NCBI GenBank assembly: GCA_025352345.1
Contig: JANXTP010000090.1
Coordinates: 1-33,363, forward strand
Source of the DNA: Burkholderiales bacterium
GTDB taxonomy: Bacteria; Pseudomonadota; Gammaproteobacteria; Burkholderiales; Burkholderiaceae_C
Reading direction: 5' to 3'
Length of the DNA stretch: 33,363 nt
The notes below the pieces were generated by a model. The model saw only the letters and a program-made list of their open reading frames with translations. It had not been told where the DNA came from and searched no databases. Both the position numbers and the translations under genes were made by a program. Shown here piece after piece: positions 30,543 through 33,363 of the stretch. Each line of letters opens with the position of its first letter. The stretch's first letter is position 1.

Positions 30543-31688
30543 ATGCCACGCATCACCCACATCGAAGAACTGCGCCTCCTTGCCAAGAAGCGGGTGCCGC
30601 GGATGTTCTACGACTACGCCGATTCGGGCTCGTGGACCGAAGGCACCTACCGCGCCAACGAGGCTGACTTCCAGCGCATTCAGTTGCGCCAGCGCGTGGC
30701 CGTCGACATCGCCAAACGCAGCACGCGGGTGCAGATGATCGGCATCGACGCCGCCATGCCGGTGGCCATCGCGCCGACCGGCATGACCGGCATGCAGCAC
30801 GCCGACGGCGAAATCTTGGCGGCGCGCGCGGCCGAGAAGTTCGGCATCCCGTTCACGCTGAGCACGATGAGCATCTGCTCGATCGAGGACATCGCGGCGC
30901 ACACCACCGCGCCGTTTTGGTTTCAGCTGTATGTCATGAAGGACCGCGGCTTCGTCGAGCGGTTGATCGAGCGCGCCCGCGCTGCCAGGTGCAGCGCGCT
31001 GATGCTCACGCTCGATCTGCAGGTGCTGGGCCAGCGCCACAAAGACATCCACAACGGCCTGAGCGCACCGCCCAAGCCCACCATCGCCAACCTGATCAAC
31101 CTGGCCACCAAGCCGCGCTGGTGCATGGGCATGCTGGGCACGAAGCGACGCAGCTTCGGCAACATCGTCGGCCATGCGCAGGGCGTGGGCGATCTGTCGT
31201 CGCTGAGCTCATGGACGGCCGAGCAGTTCGACCCGGCGCTGACCTGGGCCGATGTCGAATGGGTCAAAAAGCGCTGGGGCGGCAAGCTGATCCTGAAGGG
31301 CATCATGGACGCCGAAGACGCGCGGCTGGCTGCCGACAGCGGCGCCGACGCATTGATCGTGTCGAACCACGGCGGCCGCCAGCTCGACGGCGCGCCGTCG
31401 TCGATCGCCGCGCTGCCGGCGATTGCCGACGCGGTCGGGGACCGCATCGAGGTGTGGATGGACGGCGGCATCCGCAGCGGCCAGGAGGTGCTGAAAGCCT
31501 GGGCGCTGGGCGCACGCGGCACGCTGATCGGCCGCAGCTTCCTCTATGGCCTGGGCGCGATGGGCGAGGCCGGCGTGACCCGCTGTCTGGAGATCATCCG
31601 CAACGAACTCGACCTGACGATGGCGTTTTGCGGGCACACCGACCTGCTCACGGTGGACCGAGGGATCCTGCTGCCCGGCAGCTGCTGA
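30543..31688 (+). CDS. lldD: FMN-dependent L-lactate dehydrogenase / alpha-hydroxy-acid oxidase (LldD family)
   Basis: A 381-residue alpha-hydroxy-acid oxidising flavoenzyme that converts L-lactate, or a related 2-hydroxy acid, to the oxo acid and passes electrons to quinone. The family signature SNHGGRQLDGAPSS holds the catalytic histidine and the substrate-binding arginine; RMFYDYADSGSWTEGTYRAN, PVAIAPTGMTGMQHADGE and MDGGIRSGQEVLKAWALGA bind FMN. The variable loop around residues 180-220 (NLATKPRWCMGMLG) probably makes membrane contact, as in LldD. No good Shine-Dalgarno precedes the ATG (ACCCCCCCAAC), which may mean weak or coupled translation. Whether lactate is the substrate is not settled. 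Confidence 0.88.
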   Translation: MPRITHIEELRLLAKKRVPRMFYDYADSGSWTEGTYRANEADFQRIQLRQRVAVDIAKRSTRVQMIGIDAAMPVAIAPTGMTGMQHADGEILAARAAEKFGIPFTLSTMSICSIEDIAAHTTAPFWFQLYVMKDRGFVERLIERARAARCSALMLTLDLQVLGQRHKDIHNGLSAPPKPTIANLINLATKPRWCMGMLGTKRRSFGNIVGHAQGVGDLSSLSSWTAEQFDPALTWADVEWVKKRWGGKLILKGIMDAEDARLAADSGADALIVSNHGGRQLDGAPSSIAALPAIADAVGDRIEVWMDGGIRSGQEVLKAWALGARGTLIGRSFLYGLGAMGEAGVTRCLEIIRNELDLTMAFCGHTDLLTVDRGILLPGSC

Positions 31689-31697
31689 TTCAGGGCG

Positions 31698-31991
31698 TCA
31701 ACCCACCAGCTCACGCAGCGCATCGGCCGGCACTTCGTAGCCGTCCAGCACCGCCTCGGCGTGGTCGCCGAACACGAGGCTGGGCTCCTCGTCCTGGAAG
31801 ATCGACAGCACACACAGCCCCAGCTTGCCGTCATAGACCGTAGCGTAGGTGTGTTCGTCCAGCAGCAGCCAGGTTTTTCCGGGGGCGTCGTCCTGAATCT
31901 GTACGCAGATGTGTCGACTGTCGTTCCAGGTGCAGTGACGCAACTCGTTGATGCGAGCAGCCAGCAGTTGTTCGGTCGTGATTGTTGACAT
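31698..31991 (-). CDS. Conserved-looking small protein of unknown function
   Basis: A 97-residue acidic protein I cannot place. It is soluble with no signal peptide; the middle alternates hydrophobic and polar residues (TWLLLDEHTYATVYDGKLGL), suggesting a small beta-rich domain, followed by SIFQDEEPSLVFGDHAEAVL. Two cysteines, in ELRHCTWN and in SRHICVQI, are near the N-terminus. GGGGGA stands a few nt before the ATG, which supports translation. It converges with lldD, 9 bp between stops, and diverges from the COG4705-type gene. Confidence 0.65.
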   Translation of the reverse strand: MSTITTEQLLAARINELRHCTWNDSRHICVQIQDDAPGKTWLLLDEHTYATVYDGKLGLCVLSIFQDEEPSLVFGDHAEAVLDGYEVPADALRELVG

Positions 31992-32274
31992 GGTGGTCCC
32001 CCAGCGCTACTCCGCCTGTCCATTCCCGGGCAGTAATGTAGTGCGTTACGTTCCCGATTCTGGAGAGACCCCAGAGGGAAAAAGATCAGCCAGAACGTTG
32101 ACGCGCGACCCAGCCGATTCAGCCGCCAGCGATCGCCGCGCCGAGCGGTTTCACCATCGTTATGGCTGGCTCATCGGCCCGCGGCAGCACTCGAATTCTT
32201 GCGCGGGGCGTAGCGCCGTTGCCACCCCTAAGGTCCCGCTAAGAGTTCGCGGCCAGACTGGCGGTCCGCAACTC
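31992..32274. other. Intergenic region between divergent small gene and COG4705-type gene
   Basis: This 283-bp stretch contains no convincing gene. An imperfect repeat GTAATG-N5-CGTTAC near 32036-32052 and a short repeat TCTGG-N7-CCAGA (32059-32075) could be operator or leader structure. TTGACG at 32098 has no matching -10 at 16-18 bp. I see no clear promoter. Confidence 0.4.
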
Positions 32275-33075
32275 ATGGCGCACTGCATCATCGTGAACGA
32301 GACCTCATCAGGCCGAACGATCGCGTGGCTCAACAAGGTCCCGGAGATCACACTGGCCTTCTGGATCATCAAGATCCTGTCCACCACCGTGGGCGAGACC
32401 GGCGCCGACTTCCTGGCGGTCAATGCAGGCTGGGGCCAGGGCCCGACCCGCATGGTGATGGCCACCTTGCTGGCGGTGGCGCTGGTCGTGCAGCTGAGAA
32501 CGCGCCGCTACACCCCTTGGGCCTACTGGCTCACTGTGGTGCTGGTGAGTGTGGTGGGCACCCAGGTCACCGACCTGCTGACCGATGGCCTGGACGTCAG
32601 CCTGTACGTCAGCACGGCGGCGTTCGCGCTGACACTGGTCGCGATCTTTGCTGTCTGGTACCGGGTGGAGCGCACCTTGTCCGTCCACGACATCGTCACC
32701 CCCAGGCGCGAGCTGTTCTATTGGCTGGCCATCCTGTGCACCTTCGCACTCGGTACGGCGGCCGGCGATCTGGCTACCGAAGCCCTGGGCCTGGGTTTCG
32801 TGTGGGGCGCTGTCGCGTTCGGTGCGTTGATCGCCGTGTCCTACGCAGCGTGGCGGATCGGCGGCAACGCGGTGCTCACTTTCTGGCTGGCCTACATCCT
32901 GACCCGGCCCTTCGGCGCGACCCTGGGTGACCTGCTGACCCAGGCCAAGACCTATGGCGGCCTGGGCGTGGGCGCCATGTGGACCAGCGCGCTGTTCCTC
33001 ACCGTGATAGTGGCGCTGGTGGCCACTGCGCAGTTAAGCCAGAACCACCGGTCTGCACAACCAGCTGCCGATTGA
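32275..33075 (+). CDS. COG4705-type multipass membrane protein with fourfold repeat
   Basis: An inner-membrane protein of 266 residues resembling the uncharacterised COG4705 family. It consists of four helical hairpins, giving about eight transmembrane helices. The first helix of each hairpin carries the same spacing W-x9-G-x4-D: Trp30-Gly40-Asp45, Trp85-Gly95-Asp100, Trp150-Gly160-Asp165 and Trp204-Gly214-Asp219. The second helices are around 61-74, 111-128, 172-190 and 236-252. Intramembrane aspartates hint at ion binding, but no function is known. ATG 32275 is chosen because the upstream open frame is low-complexity and unlike the family; there is no clear Shine-Dalgarno. A lipoprotein gene begins 53 bp downstream. 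Confidence 0.8.
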   Translation: MAHCIIVNETSSGRTIAWLNKVPEITLAFWIIKILSTTVGETGADFLAVNAGWGQGPTRMVMATLLAVALVVQLRTRRYTPWAYWLTVVLVSVVGTQVTDLLTDGLDVSLYVSTAAFALTLVAIFAVWYRVERTLSVHDIVTPRRELFYWLAILCTFALGTAAGDLATEALGLGFVWGAVAFGALIAVSYAAWRIGGNAVLTFWLAYILTRPFGATLGDLLTQAKTYGGLGVGAMWTSALFLTVIVALVATAQLSQNHRSAQPAAD

Positions 33076-33128
33076 ATAACCAATCGATGCGCTATACCTC
33101 TCAATCCTCTACCGCTCCAGGAAGCCCC

Positions 33129-33363
33129 GTGAACACTCACACTTCGCTCACTCGATCGTCCGTGTCTGCGGCGGCAGCGCTGCTTCTGATCATCGCCGCA
33201 GGTTGCTCCAAGCCACCCGAACAAGCCACCGGCGCTGGGAGCACGGCAGCAACGGGACAGCAGGCGTCGGCTACGGTTGATCACACCGCGTCGCGCCTGG
33301 GGGACCTCACTGCCTTTCGCACCATTGCGGCCGACGTTTCCGGCATCGTCAACAAAGGCGACC
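33129..33363 (+). CDS. Putative lipoprotein, 5' part (truncated by window edge)
   Basis: An open frame of 78 codons running off the window. GTG 33129 is preceded by AGGAAG with a 5-nt gap. The N-terminus has a basic/polar stretch, a hydrophobic core AAAALLLIIAAG and a cysteine at residue 26 (IIAAGCSK), a plausible lipobox; a Gly/Ala/Thr/Gln-rich linker follows, then a helical domain beginning RLGDLTAFRTIAADVSGIV. Function not recognised. Its position directly after the COG4705-type gene suggests co-expression. Confidence 0.65.
   Translation, partial: MNTHTSLTRSSVSAAAALLLIIAAGCSKPPEQATGAGSTAATGQQASATVDHTASRLGDLTAFRTIAADVSGIVNKGD

Noticed and set aside
31948..32274. Upstream extension of the COG4705-type gene by 109 codons
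   Set aside because: The extra sequence is Arg/Ser/Pro-rich, overlaps the divergent small gene and has no hydrophobic helices; homologues as recalled begin near KVPEITLAFW.

Overview
The window is a dense stretch of GC-rich bacterial chromosome (coding DNA mostly around two-thirds G+C by eye). Gene content points to a betaproteobacterium of the order Burkholderiales, probably near the Leptothrix/Rubrivivax/Methylibium type: alaA–Mth938–bcp–phoH, rpsU–yqeY, pmbA/yjgA/mog, cysE–trmJ–suhB and ppsA/ppsR are housekeeping neighbourhoods familiar from that group. This is judged from recalled gene order and protein resemblance, not from a search. I see no rRNA, tRNA, CRISPR array, insertion sequence, integrase or attachment site; the window looks like core chromosome with small accessory insertions.

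Layout. 1-3.3 kb: 5' part of an AlaA-type aminotransferase (minus strand), a Mth938-like protein, the peroxiredoxin Bcp with a clear terminator, and a PIN-PhoH ATPase. 3.3-7.2 kb, leftward: acuI, prpE, then a small exported ATP-dependent DNA ligase (LigE type) whose Shine-Dalgarno lies in a hairpin. 7.4-10.2 kb, rightward: an NlpC/P60 hydrolase, moaA, a small cysteine-rich unknown gene, and mobA. 10.2-13.7 kb: PEP synthase ppsA divergent from its regulator ppsR, with a perfect inverted repeat between them. 13.7-15.6 kb: a FitAB/VapBC-type toxin-antitoxin pair with three operator boxes, then a BaiN/HI0933-type flavoprotein. 15.6-20.2 kb: rpsU with a strong sigma70 promoter and terminator, yqeY, a DUF442 protein, TRAP permeases dctQ-dctM, and a convergent TRAP binding protein. 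20.2-25.8 kb: pmbA, yjgA/darP, mog, cysE, trmJ and a suhB with a long C-terminal tail. 25.8-28.9 kb: a YfcG-like GST, an exported gluzincin-type peptidase and dinB. 28.9-31.7 kb: a DUF3034 outer-membrane-type protein, a secreted group I truncated globin and an FMN L-lactate dehydrogenase-type enzyme. 31.7 kb to the end: a small unknown gene, a COG4705-type membrane protein made of four matching repeats, and the start of a lipoprotein gene.

Functional links. Three genes (moaA, mobA, mog) serve molybdenum cofactor synthesis. AcuI and PrpE together could carry acrylate to propionyl-CoA. PpsA and PpsR are an enzyme and its dedicated kinase/phosphorylase. DctQ, DctM and the binding protein form one TRAP importer of an organic acid, and the lactate dehydrogenase-type enzyme is a possible consumer of such acids.

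The best candidates for undescribed biology are the four-fold W-x9-G-x4-D membrane protein with its lipoprotein neighbour, the low-GC cysteine-rich gene coupled to mobA, the DUF3034-globin-lactate dehydrogenase cluster, and the hairpin-masked start of the exported DNA ligase.
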